64,000 nt of DNA, from the NCBI GenBank assembly GCA_030323885.1, contig CM059198.1, positions 12,066,462 to 12,130,461 of the forward strand, written 5' to 3'. Below are positions 32,297 to 43,756 of this stretch, piece by piece; positions within the stretch are counted from its first letter, which is position 1; every line of letters starts with the position of its first letter. The notes under the pieces are model-generated. The model was not told where the DNA came from and searched no databases. It saw only the letters and a list, made by a program, of their open reading frames with translations. Origin of the DNA: Branchipolynoe longqiensis. Its lineage: Eukaryota > Annelida > Polychaeta > Phyllodocida > Polynoidae. Position numbers and translations under genes: made by a program.

Positions 32297-32920
32297 ATAT
32301 TAGAAGATGAAGGATTAGGATCCGATGCAATGAATGCAGCAAGATGTGCACTTTCAATTATTCTACCAAGAATATATGGACAAACGATAGGAAAGCACCA
32401 GGTAGTACACTGGTCCATTAGATTGGTGTATGGAAGAAACCCACCCAAACCTAAATATAATAGGTTTTGGGATGTGGCACTCTCACTGGATGGACTAGAA
32501 ATAGATATGGAATAGGCAACATTCAATTTAGAGACATTACTAAAGTCGAATCGGACAGGGCACCCACTGTTCACAGTACATGTAAATAGTTTTCCAGAAG
32601 ATAAACGGATATGTGTAGTTTCAGCCATTAGGGCGTGTATATCCAAGTCACCTGGAATAAGGAATTCCAGACAGCTTCTAATCAGCTTTATTAAACTGCA
32701 TGAAGCTATCTCGAGAGACACACTCACAAGATGGACCATCAAGGTTCTTAAACAGGCAGGCGTCAATATGGGATGCTATGCATCCCACTCAATGCATTGA
32801 GCATGGTCTCCAAGGCAAGACAGTTAGGAATCTCAGTAAAGAGAATCCTTGCACACGGATCCTTTGAAGATGGCTAGGTCGTTTGCAAAACATTACAACA
32901 AACGACTAGAAAAGCCAAGC
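32297..32920 (+). pseudogene. DIRS tyrosine recombinase remnant
   Basis: Frames from 32297 carry WSIRLVYGRNPPKPKYNRFW (an element-typical N-terminal catalytic segment), then after a stop at 32515 SIRACISKS-type core sequence and SRDTLTRWTIKVLKQAGV. At the HxxR box the sequence reads SHSMH followed by a stop, so the catalytic Arg is gone. KRILAHGS and FAKHYNKRL (the region of the second His and the catalytic Tyr) are still readable but in other frames. The enzyme would integrate circular element DNA; this copy cannot. Confidence 0.7.
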
Positions 32921-33254
32921 GGCCTGGCGACTCGCCTACTTACCGACTAAAGACAGGTGAGATACAAAATTACTTTTTGCACTAAAGCAATATAGTATGA
33001 TTACAACATTAAGTATAAAAGGATAAAAAATGAGATTACGTAAAATTCTCCCTGGGCGTACGACCGAGGTAAAATAATATAGTTATACGAATCTTACCTG
33101 GGTACCGATGATGGATAACTGGTGTTTTCCCGAGGTACTAGCCTCGGGTAGTTGTGGGTCAGGGCCCGCCCACCTTACCCTACCATGACTATCACATTTC
33201 GCTGGTACCTAAACGAAAACACTAAAGTATCCATATAAAACTAAGATAATTTGT

Positions 33255-33448
33255 TATCTCTCGCGTTGGTAGACCCTGGGCTTGTGGGTTCGAGCCCTGT
33301 TTCGAGTCAAACCAATTTATACTTGTTGCTTCCTAGCCAAGCGCTCGGCATTATTAGGATATGGCAAGGAGCAGTGGAATGAGGAAGACCAATTGTCCGC
33401 GATTGAAATTTCTCCTGCTTAAACAACTAATGTACCAAAAAATATGAT
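33255..33448 (+). mobile_element. tRNA-derived SINE
   Basis: B box GGTTCGAGCCC at 33287-33297, body GAGTCAAACCAATTTATACT, CGGCATTATTAGGATATGGC, AAGGAGCAGTGGAATGAGG, and tail ACTAATGTACCAAAAAA. Confidence 0.7.
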
Positions 33449-33650
33449 ATGCGACATATGATATACGATATATTATATATCATATATCATATGTTATATA
33501 TCATATATCACATATTATATATTATATATATTAAATGTCATGTATGTTATATATTATAAATTATGTTATATATGTTATATAACTAGAGTATATCCAAACA
33601 CATATATATTCATATAAGTATCTATTTTGATATATATTTTTTTTATAGTA
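33449..33650. repeat. (ATATGATATATC)n-type AT microsatellite
   Basis: About 200 bp of ATAT/ATCATATAT repeats with many small palindromes. Confidence 0.8.
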
Positions 33651-34194
33651 AAATACATGGATATTTATGTAAAGACAGCTTCACTTTCTCAACGCCTCCA
33701 TTATGGTCGGTGTAAATTGCTGCTTGTAATTTGGTCCATCCCTTTCTGGGATATTTACTTCAGCAGATGTTCACATGGAAAGTATAAGTTAATGTGTTCC
33801 CGTCTGTAACCTTTTGAACCAACATTTAATTAATGAAAACTATTTGCATGATTTCCCACGCCGATCATTCCCCTAGAGCAATCTGGCAGCTGACATCTGG
33901 GTATGGCATGCACTGGCATCCTTATCAGTTCTAGAACATTTCCCTCCACACTTCAAATGCATTGTCTTACCAGAGAAATATAATAATAATAATGAATAAA
34001 GAGCTTTTTTACCAAAATGCAAAAAGCGCCAAAAAAAGGTTTCCATGTGTTGCTAGTTTCATTGGTCCCTCAGTAAAGGACTGAAGCTGCGACTCATCAT
34101 GCCGGGTCACATCTACTGGAAGTTGGGGTTGGTATCATTCCCAGCCCCATCCTTCACTTATATGCCATGCACTCACTTGATGACCACACCCCCC
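33651..34194. other. Spacer with satellite-related fragment
   Basis: 34076-34125 (AAAGGACTGAAGCTGCGACT, then CATGCCGGGTCACATCTACT) resembles the satellite unit of 21.2-25.3 kb plus its right flank. No gene recognised. Confidence 0.45.
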
Positions 34195-34708
34195 CTGATG
34201 ACCATACTTGGTATCACCATCACCAATTCCTGAACATTGAGGGGCGTTGTGCAATCACAAATGGCGTTGCAACCATTTTTCTCCACTTTTCATTGTTTTC
34301 TACTCCTCACTTGCCAAACTCCAGACCTGTCCATTCCCTGATGCTCCCACCTGTTCCTTTGTCCACCTTGTTATCTTCCCTCTGTCACTGTGTTTTGCAA
34401 GATGATTTTAGCCAGACCTGATGCATGGGAATTATGGCTATTCCACTGCAATTGTCATGTGTTTACGATTGTCAGGAGATCTTTATGTGGTCCAATTGTC
34501 TGTATGGACTTCATCATTGGTAACATGGTGTTTGTATGAGATGTGTAGTGTCTTGTGGTAGCGCCTCATTTCCCTACTTTGTGTTGTTCTTTGGAGTTGT
34601 GCTGTGGCAGTCCATGATTCAAAAGAATATAGGAAGATTGATGTGACAAGGGAGCGCATCAATTGTATCTTGGAGCTGAGAGAAATACTCTTGTCAAGCC
34701 AAACTGGT
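34195..34708 (-). pseudogene. Non-LTR retrotransposon fragment, RT C-terminus
   Basis: On the minus strand, from 34708: PVWLDKSISLSSKIQLMRSL, VTSIFLYSFESWTATAQLQR, HKTLHISYKHHVTNDEV, then a stop, then ASGLAKIILQNTVTEGR and further decayed text. This is the C-terminal region shared by a large family of animal LINE polyproteins. 5'-truncated and with several stops. Family call is from motif memory. Confidence 0.75.
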
Positions 34709-35185
34709 TTCTGTGCCTACAAATATCCTACATTAGAAACGATTTCCTGTATTTATGTGCAGTAGTAGTAGCTGTGAAAGTACAACGCTATGCAGTTGTG
34801 CAGAGCGCGTTGGGCACAAACACTCGTATCTGAGAAATGACAAAGTATGTGTGTTGGCGCTAAAGCTAGATTTTTTGGTGTTCTTTTATTTTATTTCTGA
34901 CTATTCATAAAACCACATGACGTCATTAGGTCCCTGTCACAAATTTGTTCAAAGTAAAGCAATGTGGCCTACAGTATAAAGATCAACCTAGTATGTATTA
35001 TAATAAAAAAATACGACAGAAACTCAACCCACCCATTCATGCAACTTTAATATATTTCAAAATTAAAAGAAAAAAACAAACAAACTAAAAGAACATTCTC
35101 AGGTTGGGGGGGGGGGGGATATTGCATTCTTCTGAAATGATCTTTGTATCCTCCCTGGCTCATCTTCCCGTCTCTTCCCGTCCAG
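34709..35185. other. Spacer upstream of exon
   Basis: AT-rich then a poly(G) run of about 13 at 35106-35118. A pyrimidine-rich stretch (CATCTTCCCGTCTCTTCCCG, TCCAG) at 35161-35185 is a good 3' splice site for the exon that follows. Confidence 0.5.
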
Positions 35186-36853
35186 GTGATGCTCGACACG
35201 TTGAACTCGGAGAATCCGCCAGGTGTCACCTCGCTCCAACTCGACGTCTCGCCACCTGGTGTCACGGCCCTGAACCGCCCCTTGCTGCTCAGCACGGCGC
35301 CGAGCCCCAGCCGTGTCGCCTCGGTCATGAAGCCGCGCTACCAGCGGCGGCGGCGGCGGAGTAGCGAACCGGAGGTAACCGACGAGGCGCGGCGGAAGAA
35401 GGTGGCGGCTACGCCGACGACGGCGACGACGGCGGCGGCCATTTTGCAGAAGGAAACGAGCAGACTCCTACTTCGGCAGGTGCTGGCTGGCGGCGGGGAG
35501 GGTGTGGTGCCCGTTGTCGGGGGCGGGCGGCTCAGGGCCACCGCCCGGGACAAGGTGGCGGGGAGGGCGGGGCTGGGGAGGTCCAGGAACGAGCCGATGC
35601 ATTTCCCGCCAATCACTGACGGCAGCGGAGGCGGAGGCGGCGGGGGAGGCTCTGGCGGCCCGTCCCTGGGGCACTGGCCACTCGACGGTGTACTGACCGG
35701 GAAGCACTTTCGGCAGCAGCAGCAATGGAAGCAGCAGCGGAAGCACAGCTCGAGCGGGGCAGATGATGATGCTCATGCGCTGCCGGATTTGTCACGCGTT
35801 AATGATGAGAAGAATCGCTTCCTGGACAACTCCTTCCTGCGAGGGGTGAAGCGACACACAACTCGGGCTAATGCCAACATCGTCACTGCAACTGCCAGGA
35901 CAGCGCAGCTCCAGCGGTCAAGTTGGGATGAGGATACCGATGCTGATGTCTGCATGCGGGTTGCTCTTCGAGTTGCCGACGAGTGTGTTGATTTGAAAGA
36001 TTTAAACAAATCTATCGCGCAGGTGCACAATCCACAACTATCATTTCAACAGAGTCATACTGTGATGGACAAGAAAAGCGATGTTCAGTTCAGGTTGCAT
36101 GAGATGGACTTGGACCTGGACCTAAATATGGATGTGAACTTGGACTTCTCAGAACAGAAGAAGATCGAGACCATCCGGCACTGGCGCCATGAGCAGTATC
36201 AGAAGCATTTGGAAAAATGGCGGCCAGTCAACACCAGCACTGGGGCCGGTACCGGTAATGGCGATGCTCCCATGTGGAGAAACACACATGCGCTGGAACT
36301 GCTTGCCAAGTACAAGCAGCAGGAAACCAAGATGGCCACTGTGACGGAGATCCTCAACACACAGCAGCAACAGAAGCAGCAGCGACTGGCGACCGCTGGA
36401 GTAGGAGCACCAAACCGAGGCTCGCCTCAAAAGGTCGCAGCTCAGCCAACACCCGAACAGACATTTGGGGCCAGCGCATTGAATGTAGACATGGAGACGG
36501 CTACATGCCCCAAGCGCAAGGAGCAGCTGCAAGAAGGGTCCACCTGCCTCTGGGAGGGAATCACAGCTGGTGAAGCCACTCAGGCGAAGGCCGCCCAAAC
36601 TGATCCCGATTCGCAGCCGGACTTGGTTGACATGGGCAAAGAGTATTGCCACGCGAATGCCATGGAGTACATCGCCAACAACAATCTGCTCTCTCCTGAC
36701 AAGTGCCGACGCATCCAGGACTGGTTGAACAGTGTCGATCTGACTTCGGACTATTCGCTCACTTCCAGTTCGCACAGTGTGACCTCCAACTGCAGCAACG
36801 ATCTATTAGAGAACGCCAGCTCTTCCAAGGAGCCGGAGACCGGCTTGAATTAG
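35186..36853 (+). CDS. Unrecognised host-like protein, terminal exon
   Basis: Open for 555 codons from the splice acceptor (TCCAG, ending 35185) to TAG at 36851-36853. The first in-frame ATG after the acceptor is at 35189, so this is either a 3'-terminal coding exon or a single exon starting there. I do not recognise the product. Residues from there: a basic Arg run (YQRRRRRSS), Ala/Thr and Gly-rich low complexity ([10 protein letters not shown]), a Gln/Lys stretch, a mixed conserved-looking middle (DECVDLKDLNKSIAQVHNPQ), an alternating acidic run (DLDLDLNMDVNLDF), a charged helix (IRHWRHEQYQKHLEKW), and a Ser-rich tail (MEYIANNNLLSPDKCRRIQD before it). No signal peptide or membrane segment. 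CpG-rich 5' half. Base composition differs from the surrounding AT-rich DNA, and codon third positions look constrained, so I take it as real. Confidence 0.65.
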   Translation: MMLDTLNSENPPGVTSLQLDVSPPGVTALNRPLLLSTAPSPSRVASVMKPRYQRRRRRSSEPEVTDEARRKKVAATPTTATTAAAILQKETSRLLLRQVLAGGGEGVVPVVGGGRLRATARDKVAGRAGLGRSRNEPMHFPPITDGSGGGGGGGGSGGPSLGHWPLDGVLTGKHFRQQQQWKQQRKHSSSGADDDAHALPDLSRVNDEKNRFLDNSFLRGVKRHTTRANANIVTATARTAQLQRSSWDEDTDADVCMRVALRVADECVDLKDLNKSIAQVHNPQLSFQQSHTVMDKKSDVQFRLHEMDLDLDLNMDVNLDFSEQKKIETIRHWRHEQYQKHLEKWRPVNTSTGAGTGNGDAPMWRNTHALELLAKYKQQETKMATVTEILNTQQQQKQQRLATAGVGAPNRGSPQKVAAQPTPEQTFGASALNVDMETATCPKRKEQLQEGSTCLWEGITAGEATQAKAAQTDPDSQPDLVDMGKEYCHANAMEYIANNNLLSPDKCRRIQDWLNSVDLTSDYSLTSSSHSVTSNCSNDLLENASSSKEPETGLN

Positions 36854-38640
36854 GGGGAGTCCGTAAGTTACGTACACATTATAGGTAGGTGGTATACAGT
36901 GATGCCCGAGAAATGTGATGAGCAATAAGGCACTTGTCAGGAATGCTGTCATGTGCTTGTGCAAATATTCAAATGGACAAATAGGGTCAAAATGCATATT
37001 TAGCAGGATGCAGTAATTGCATACACGTTTTCCGAGTTCCGCTTGTCCATCAGAAAGGACTGAAGCTGGGACCCACGTGACTTGTCTTGTCACATCTACA
37101 GCTTACATGGCAGAATGTGGTGGAGTGGTGAATGCACGTATACCATGACATGGGAAGTGGCTGTTTATCTCATGTAACATATTTGCTCCAACACTTTCAC
37201 TTCACGCTGTATTAGAAACACATGGGATATCAGCCGGCATGTGGTTATAGCTGCAACGTGAGTTTTAAATGCAGGTTCTCTACTGAAGGATGAAGCACGG
37301 GCACCTACCTACCTTCTGATATGTAACCTAAAGCTGCGACCTGGCGTGATGGGGCACAGATTCACACTTACTGAGGCAGCAGTGAACTCGGACTACCAAG
37401 ACTGCGATGAAAATGAGTGAATATATGACTAAGATCCGCCTTATGCTATCCGATAATTTAATAATTTCCGAACCGGGATCGAGAATTAGAAATCCTTTCT
37501 TCAGCTTTAATTCAAGTAATCACTTGAGGAGAATAATGTCGACATTATGGTAAATAGATCGATCTGGGGATTTCTAGTGATGTGGATAGGGATAGAGATA
37601 TGACCAGTTCAGATTCGAAGCCAAATAGTGGACCTGTATCCTGAAGAGGACGGCCAATCCCTGATTGTCAGTTAAACGACGTGTTTTGACGAGGACAAAC
37701 AAAGATGAAAGGTGGGTTCAGCGAAAAAAGGCCCACATTGTGTGATGTAACTTATAGATGACCCTTAAGCATAGTGGAGGTCTAGAAGTTATTGTTGAAA
37801 CCTTAATCTATTTAACCGACTGAGCAATAATACAGTTTAACCTTTACCTTCTCTATTATACAATCTTTCTAACCTACGTCAGTTCTTTTGGGAGTCAGTT
37901 GAAGAAATTTGAGAATCATGGGTTTTAATTTGACATATTTTTAAAGGCATTTCTATTCGTTTTCCATCTTGAAGTGTACATAATAATGTACATTGGAATG
38001 TATTTGCATCATTTAAATTCACGGAAAAATAAAATAAAATCTTATTAAAGCATCAATTGTTTGTGTTTATGTGATCAAGCAGGAGGAAATAGAATGGAAT
38101 GAATCAAATGAAAATGAATAATTGATTAACATTAATTTCATTTCTTTTTATGTTGATACATCAGTGATACCCGGCTCTTTGTTGCTGTGTGACAAATACG
38201 TGCTTTCACACGTATTTGCCCTGAGCTTGCCAGCTATCACGAGCCCGGTCACTTAGATCGGAATATTAACAACATAAATATCCCACCAATAATAACCCAA
38301 TGGTTTGGAGGTTTCTCAGGTTATTGTCATCGCTGAAGACTCATTTAAAACAAACGACAAACATGAAATGTACGCACCATGCTCTCTTGCTCCTCCATTG
38401 AAGAAATACATCCTTTTAAAAAGAAATCCTTTAAAAAAAACTTGTTAATAATACCTTTCAAGGCAAGGTAAACAGAACACTTCTCTCCACATACTAAAGA
38501 AAAGAACAAAATCCGAACAATTAAAAAATTGATCTACCATCTCACCATTTTAAATATACATATGTACATGCAAACATACTTAACAGTGTCTGACGCTGAA
38601 AATATCCAACACAGACAAGCGTGTAAGGATTGCCTGCCAG
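36854..38640. other. Possible 3' UTR and spacer
   Basis: Follows the stop of the 35.2-kb exon. The first clear AATAAA cluster on the plus strand is at about 38025-38038, so the 3' UTR could reach there. 37045-37105 (CAGAAAGGACTGAAGCTGGG then CACATCTACAGCTTACATGG) and 37325-37385 are dispersed relatives of the 21.2-kb satellite unit. No other gene. Confidence 0.4.
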
Positions 38641-39034
38641 ATCTCAGCCTGCAGACCACTAATTCATTAACCAAGCAAAGATCTCAGCCTGCTGACCACT
38701 AGTTCATTAACCAGGCAAAGATCTCAGCCTGCAGACCACTAACTCATTAACCAGGCAAAGATCTCAGCCTGCAGACCACTAACTCATTAACCAGGCAAAG
38801 ATCTCAGCCTGCAGACCACTAACCCATTAACCAGGCAAAGATCTCAGCCTGCAGACCACTAACTCATTAACCAGGCAAATATCTCAGCCTGCAGACCATT
38901 AACACATTAACGAGGCAAAGATCTCAGCCTGCAGACCACTAACTCATTAACGAGGCAAAGATCTCAGCCTGCAGACCACTAACTCATTAACCAGGCAAAG
39001 ATCTCAGCCCGCAGACCACTAACTCATTAACCAG
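38641..39034 (+). repeat. 40-bp minisatellite, ten units
   Basis: Units begin ATCTCAGCCTGCAGACCACT at every 40 bp from 38641 to 39001, each ending CCAGGCAAAG, with one to three changes per unit. Confidence 0.95.
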
Positions 39035-39170
39035 CTGCACTGAGCATTAAAGGCTGGCACACCTAGCTGATCTTACTGATGTCTCATTACATGTCACTAA
39101 CTGAGGGTAAAGGACCATGTGACTACTGGTGTAGTGATCTGCACAGGCAATATGGTTTCCTGGTACTGGC

Positions 39171-39284
39171 TGTAAGAGCGATATGAGACAGATGTCCGTA
39201 CACGTTGTGAGTTGAGTAGAGACTGGTTTATTTCCGGCAGTGTCGCATGCCCGTTCTGCCCTGCATATATGTACATATATGACA
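39171..39284 (-). repeat. 3' LTR of Gypsy-type element
   Basis: 114 bp, about 95% identical to 43757-43870 (a handful of differences such as GAGACAGATGTCCGT versus GACAGAGACGTCCAT). Very short for a Gypsy LTR. Confidence 0.92.
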
Positions 39285-40014
39285 TCTCCCCTCTTGTGAG
39301 GTAACGAAAGATAACATGTGGATTTTGTTGTCCTTAACGCCTTAATTCTAGAAAGTACAATTATATGCGATATGATCTTTCAAAATACAAGTTCGGAATC
39401 AATGCTCAAGCAGTTCAATCCATACAGTTGTTTTCATGTATGTACTCTTGATTGTGATCATTTGTGAAACTTGTTAGGGTTTCGAATGTTCGACTTTGAC
39501 GACATGTATCCTAGTGTGAGAGTGTTCTTGTGACATCGATCACATTCATCAACATACATTTTATACAGTTTTATGTAATCACAATCAACTACAAATAGCC
39601 TGTTCGCTTATTTTGTAACAGTGTGTTGATAGCTTTCGTCTCATTTCCCAAGACCTGAATACCATTTAAATTGTGTCTCTTCCCGATCGCTGCGTGTCAC
39701 GCTATTATGCGGAGTATGTTTTGTTATGTTGTGTTTCGCATGGTTGCCTTGCTAAAGGTCAAGTCTTACGACAGGCCGTATGGTTCATCCGTATCTTGAT
39801 ACTTTTGGTTGTGGGGCTATCGGCTGTTGTGTTTTGATCATTTGCTCTGGTTCTGATGATTGTTTGTCATTTTCTTGTTCATCCTGTGTTCTGTTTTGTT
39901 CTGTTTGTCTAATGTCTGGGGCTATATCAGTTAGGTATTCTTGGTCAGGTGTTCTCATTAGGTGGATGCGGTTTCTGTTATGTGATTGTTGTCTGGTTTT
40001 CTCATTTGGTATTC

Positions 40015-40988
40015 TCAGCTTGTCGGTCCTTTGGTGCCGGTGATTGTGCCTGGGACCCATTGTTTTTTGTGATTTTGATATCGGACCTTGTCGCCTGCTT
40101 TTAATTGTTTCTGTGGTCGTCCTGATTTGATGTTGTGGTAGTATTTTTGTTGTTGTTGTGTTTTGTTGATCAGCTGTGTTTTGTTTGTTTGTGTTTTGGG
40201 TTTGAGGTTCATCGAGGGCTTTGGGACTCTCGACCTGAGCCGCCGGCTCATTAGGAGTTGAGCTGGGTATGTGTTTAGTGTGATCAGAGGTGTGTTCCTA
40301 TAGTTTAGTAATGCTAATTCTACGTCCCGATTTTGTGCTTTGCATTTTATCATCATGTTCTTTATCGTTTGGACGAACCTCTCGATCTGGCCATTGCTTT
40401 GTGGAAATTGTGGACTAGAGTAAACTGGCGTGAAGTTGTAGTGTTTCGCGAATGCGGTATATTCTCTGCTTCTGAACTGTGGGCCATTATCTGAGACTAC
40501 TCTTTGTGGTATCCCGTGTCATGCGAAGTTTTCTTTAAGGGCCTTAATTATGTTGTGAGATGACTTGTTGTTTAATAGTGTCACTTCGGGGTATTTAGAA
40601 TAATAATCTACTGTTATGATGTACTGTTCATGGTCTAATTCAAACAGGTCCGTCCCTATTTTTCCGTATGGACGGTTTGGTATTTGGTGACTTATTAATG
40701 GCTCGTGGTGTAGTTGTTTCCTGTTCGCTTGGCATGTTGTGCATTGTTCTATTCTTTGGACTATCTGCATGTCGATGTTGGGCCAAAATACGGTGTCGGT
40801 GCTAATTGTTTTGTTTTGGTGATCCCTAAGTGTGTTTCGTGAAGGATTTCAATGATTTTGTTGCGTGTGTTTTGGGGGATGATGAGTCTGTTGCCTTTCA
40901 TTATCTTATTATTTTCGATCGTCAGATCATCTTTATGTGCTTTGTATGGGATTAACGCTGCTATCACGTTATGTCTGACATTAGCCAT
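40015..40988 (-). pseudogene. Gypsy integrase remnant
   Basis: From 40988: IIPQNTRNKIIEILHETHLG carries the His part of the zinc-binding N-terminal domain. A frameshift near 40770 leads to RIEQCTTCQANRKQ (Cys pair) and GTDLFELDHEQYIITVDYYS, the first catalytic Asp region. A stop at 40519-40521 interrupts, then VVSDNGPQF (second Asp) and QSNGQIERFV (Glu) are readable, followed by a C-terminal domain ending at 40015 (GDKVRYQNHKKQWVPGTI). Integrases join the element DNA to the chromosome. All DDE residues persist, but two breaks disable it. Confidence 0.85.
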
Positions 40989-40999
40989 CCGTCGTTTAT

Positions 41000-42208
41000 G
41001 TAGTGTTTTAGTTGTTTCATGTCATCTCTGTCTCATACTCTTGTTGTATCTCTGTCACTATGTCTGACGTGGCTGTGACTGATGCCACGCTGACTTCATC
41101 ATCAAACAGGCCGCTGGGCTCTAGTGTGTCGCTGTGCGCTCGGGAAAGTGCATCTGCAAAAAAAAGGTTAACCCCTTTTACGTGTCAACAATATATTATA
41201 ATTCAATAGGCACATGCGCATACGCTGTATGTGTGCAGATAACTTGTGAATGGGCTTCTCCATTATCGAAATGAGCGGTTTGTGATCGGTCTCAATTTTT
41301 ATCTTTTTACCATATGCGTATTCGTGGAATCGCTGACATCCAAATCAAATGGCTAGCATTTCTTTCTCGATCACCACATAATTGGATTGTGCGTGATCGA
41401 GTGCTCTGGATGCCATCGCTACCGGCTTTCCGCTCTGTAACAGCACGGCCCCCAGCCCTGATTGGCAGGCATCCACTTGAATGACGATTGCTTTGTTTAC
41501 ATCATAGTAGGGTAGGACTGGAGCGTTTCTCAGTTTTTCTTTTAAGGTTCTGAAAGAGCTTTCTTGTTCTGCTTGCCAGTGCCACACATCTTTTTGCCAG
41601 CAATGTTCGTAAAGGTTTGTGATTTCTGACATGTTCGGATTGAACTTTTGCACATATCCGGTCATGCCAAGAAATTGCTGCATGCTGGGTTTGTCATGTG
41701 GAGTGGGCATGTCTACGATCGCTTGAACTCGAGAGGAGTCTGGTTTGACTCCATCTTGCATGAGCAAGTGGCCTACATATGAAACTCGCATTTGGCATAT
41801 CTTAGTTTTGTCAGAGTTAAGCCTTAAATTGCCTGATCTTGCCTGCTCCAGTACTGCTTGCAACCTGCTGTTGTGCTCCTCTATTGTGGACCCGTATATC
41901 AATATGTCGTCCATCACCACCCCTACACCTGGCAGATCCCCCAGAATGCTCTGCATCTCCTTGATAAAGATATCCCCGGCTGTCTTAATGCCGAAGGGCA
42001 GCCGGGTATATCTGAACCATCCCCAGGGGGGGTTGAATGTGCAGATGAGTGAACTTTCTTTGCTAACCTCGATCTGCCAGTACCCTGACTTCGCGTCTAA
42101 CACAGATAAGTATTTTGCATGGGCAGTGTTAGCTATAACTTCATCGATAGTCTTAGTGGGGTATGGGCCTCTCATGATCGCTTTTTGAGCTTCGTGGGGT
42201 CGAGACAA
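41000..42208 (-). pseudogene. Gypsy reverse transcriptase and RNase H remnant
   Basis: The open part is 41345-42208: YPTKTIDEVIANTAHAKYLS, LDAKSGYWQIEV (first catalytic Asp), FTRLPFGI-type motif (read as YTRLPFGIKTAGDIF), VMDDILIYG (Asp pair) and VSYVGHLLMQDGV. RNase H begins at VIQVDACQSGLGAVL. A TGA at 41345-41347 truncates it. In the same frame beyond the stop are HEYAYGKKIKIETDHKPL and, after another break, FADALSRA, the usual RNase H end. The N-terminal RT segment is in the adjoining frame (42172-43050). Confidence 0.88.
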
Positions 42209-43050
42209 ATTCTTAACTTATTTGGTTTGCATACAATGGTGATAGAGTTCACCCATTCGGTGGGCTCGTGTTGCTCTATGATTACTCCTAACTTAACCAT
42301 TCGTTTAATCTCGTCGTGAACTTTACCCTGGATTGCATATGGAATACGTCGTGGCGGCTCGACTATAGGCCTCACATTTGGATCAGTGTGTATTACAGCA
42401 TCAGTTTTTATTAGGCCTAACCCAGTAAACACATCAGAGTATTTGCTCACCATTTTGTCTGCAGGTGCACTGGGGGATCCCTGCGAACCTGCCTCGTGTA
42501 CCTCATCGACCCTGGCTAAAATCCGTAACTGGATACACGCTCGCTGTCCCAGGATCGGGTTACCCTGCTGCACCACCTGGAACCTCAGTTGATGTCCATT
42601 GATGCTCAGGTTTGTCTCGCCATCAGGGATGATCTTATGTCCGGAGTAGGTGATGAGTCGACACTTACGCTCCGTTAGCATCGCTTCTTTCAGTTGGTTG
42701 AAGATTTTCCTGGGGATCAGGTGGGCTTGCAAACCTGTGTCCAACTTGAACCGGATGACTCGATCCTCCACGCGAAGGTCTTTGTGCCATGTCTCCTCTT
42801 GATCATTGTGATCGTTGCCCATGGACCTGATGAACAGGTCCGCGTCCAGCTGATCCACTAGGGCAATGGCTGCTCCCTGTTGTTCCATGTCTGGTTGTCT
42901 GTCCTGATGATCCCACGTAACTCCATGGACTGGCGTTGGCTTGCTTCGGCACACACGCGAGAAGTGTCCTAGCTTACGACATGAGTTGCATGTTTTCCCG
43001 AGTGCTACACATACTCCTCTATGGTGCTCGAACCCGCAGTTGCCGCACAC
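42172..43050 (-). pseudogene. Gypsy zinc knuckles, protease and RT start
   Basis: CGNCGFEHHRGVC and CNSCRKLGHFSRVC are two CX2CX4HX4C-type knuckles. RFKLDTGLQAHLIP is the retropepsin-like active site (Asp-Thr-Gly). DVFTGLGLIKTDAVIHTDPN then RIPYAIQGKVHDEIKRMVKL is the start of RT. Ends by frameshift at about 42190 into the downstream RT frame. Confidence 0.85.
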
Positions 43051-43122
43051 ATTGCGGGCTGTGTTGTTGTTGTCGTACCTGCCACGCTGATTCCAAGATG
43101 GCGCTCCTGGTCTGGTGGGTGG

Positions 43123-43740
43123 TCACGATCCGGCACCGGCGCCCCTGGCTGCAATGGTGTCCACTTCTTGGGATAGCTCGTCTTGTTTCTCCTTCAAATG
43201 TCTGGCTTTGAAATCACTTAGTTGACATATCTCCAGGCACTTTTGCAGCATTAGGTCGGCCGTTTGGAGTAGTTTGTCCCGTAGTTCCATGCTGTGGACG
43301 CCTGCTACTATCCTGTCACATAACAGGATCTCTTCCATCTCCCCGTATTGGCAGTCTGTCACCTTGTCACGGAGGGTGGTGATGTAAGTGGCCATATCCT
43401 CCGTGGTCTGATTCTGCGTGTTGAACCGATATCTCATGATAATTATGTTGGCTCTGCCTGTACAGTACTCACGAAACGCATTTAATAATGGCTCAATCTT
43501 GTCCTCCTCGCTGTGTGTGAATTGGAAAGTAGCGTGCACTTTCTGAGCTTCCTGCCCCACGACATGCAGGAATATGCAGCATTGTACGTCCTCCGGTTTG
43601 GTTTTGACTCCCGCTGCTGTGGCGTAGATTTTGTAGGCCCTGTACCATATTTTCCAATTACTGGCTGCATTTTTGTCAAGAATTAGTGGGCCTGGCGGTT
43701 TGAGGCCAGTCAGAGATGTTGTGGTACTTGTGTCCACCAT
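43123..43740 (-). pseudogene. Gypsy gag (capsid-like) region
   Basis: ATG at 43738-43740, shortly after the 5' LTR. Starts MVDTSTTTSLTGLKPPGPLI, with the Trp-rich segment NWKIWYRAYKIYATA and an alpha-helical capsid-like body (AFREYCTGRANIIIMRYRF). Stops at 43123 by frameshift; the zinc knuckles continue in another frame from 43050. Structural protein that packages element RNA. Confidence 0.8.
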
Positions 43741-43756
43741 TTTACATCTGACACCA

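Larger units (their letters stand above)
28960..33070 (+). mobile_element. DIRS-type tyrosine-recombinase retrotransposon, decayed
   Basis: Order on the plus strand: gag-like ORF (29322-29882), RT (from 29861), RNase H and downstream conserved segment (to about 31780), SINE insertion (31977-32294), tyrosine recombinase (32297-32920). The right flank (33030-33160) has short palindromes such as CCCGAGG-TACTAG-CCTCGGG. Gag/RT overlap, RT style and recombinase identify DIRS rather than LTR or LINE. Stops and frameshifts in RNase H and recombinase make it inactive. I could not delimit the inverted terminal repeats exactly. Confidence 0.8.

Noticed and set aside
34167..34421. Plus-strand open frame of 84 codons
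   Set aside because: Overlaps the minus-strand LINE RT fragment; no domain and no splice context.
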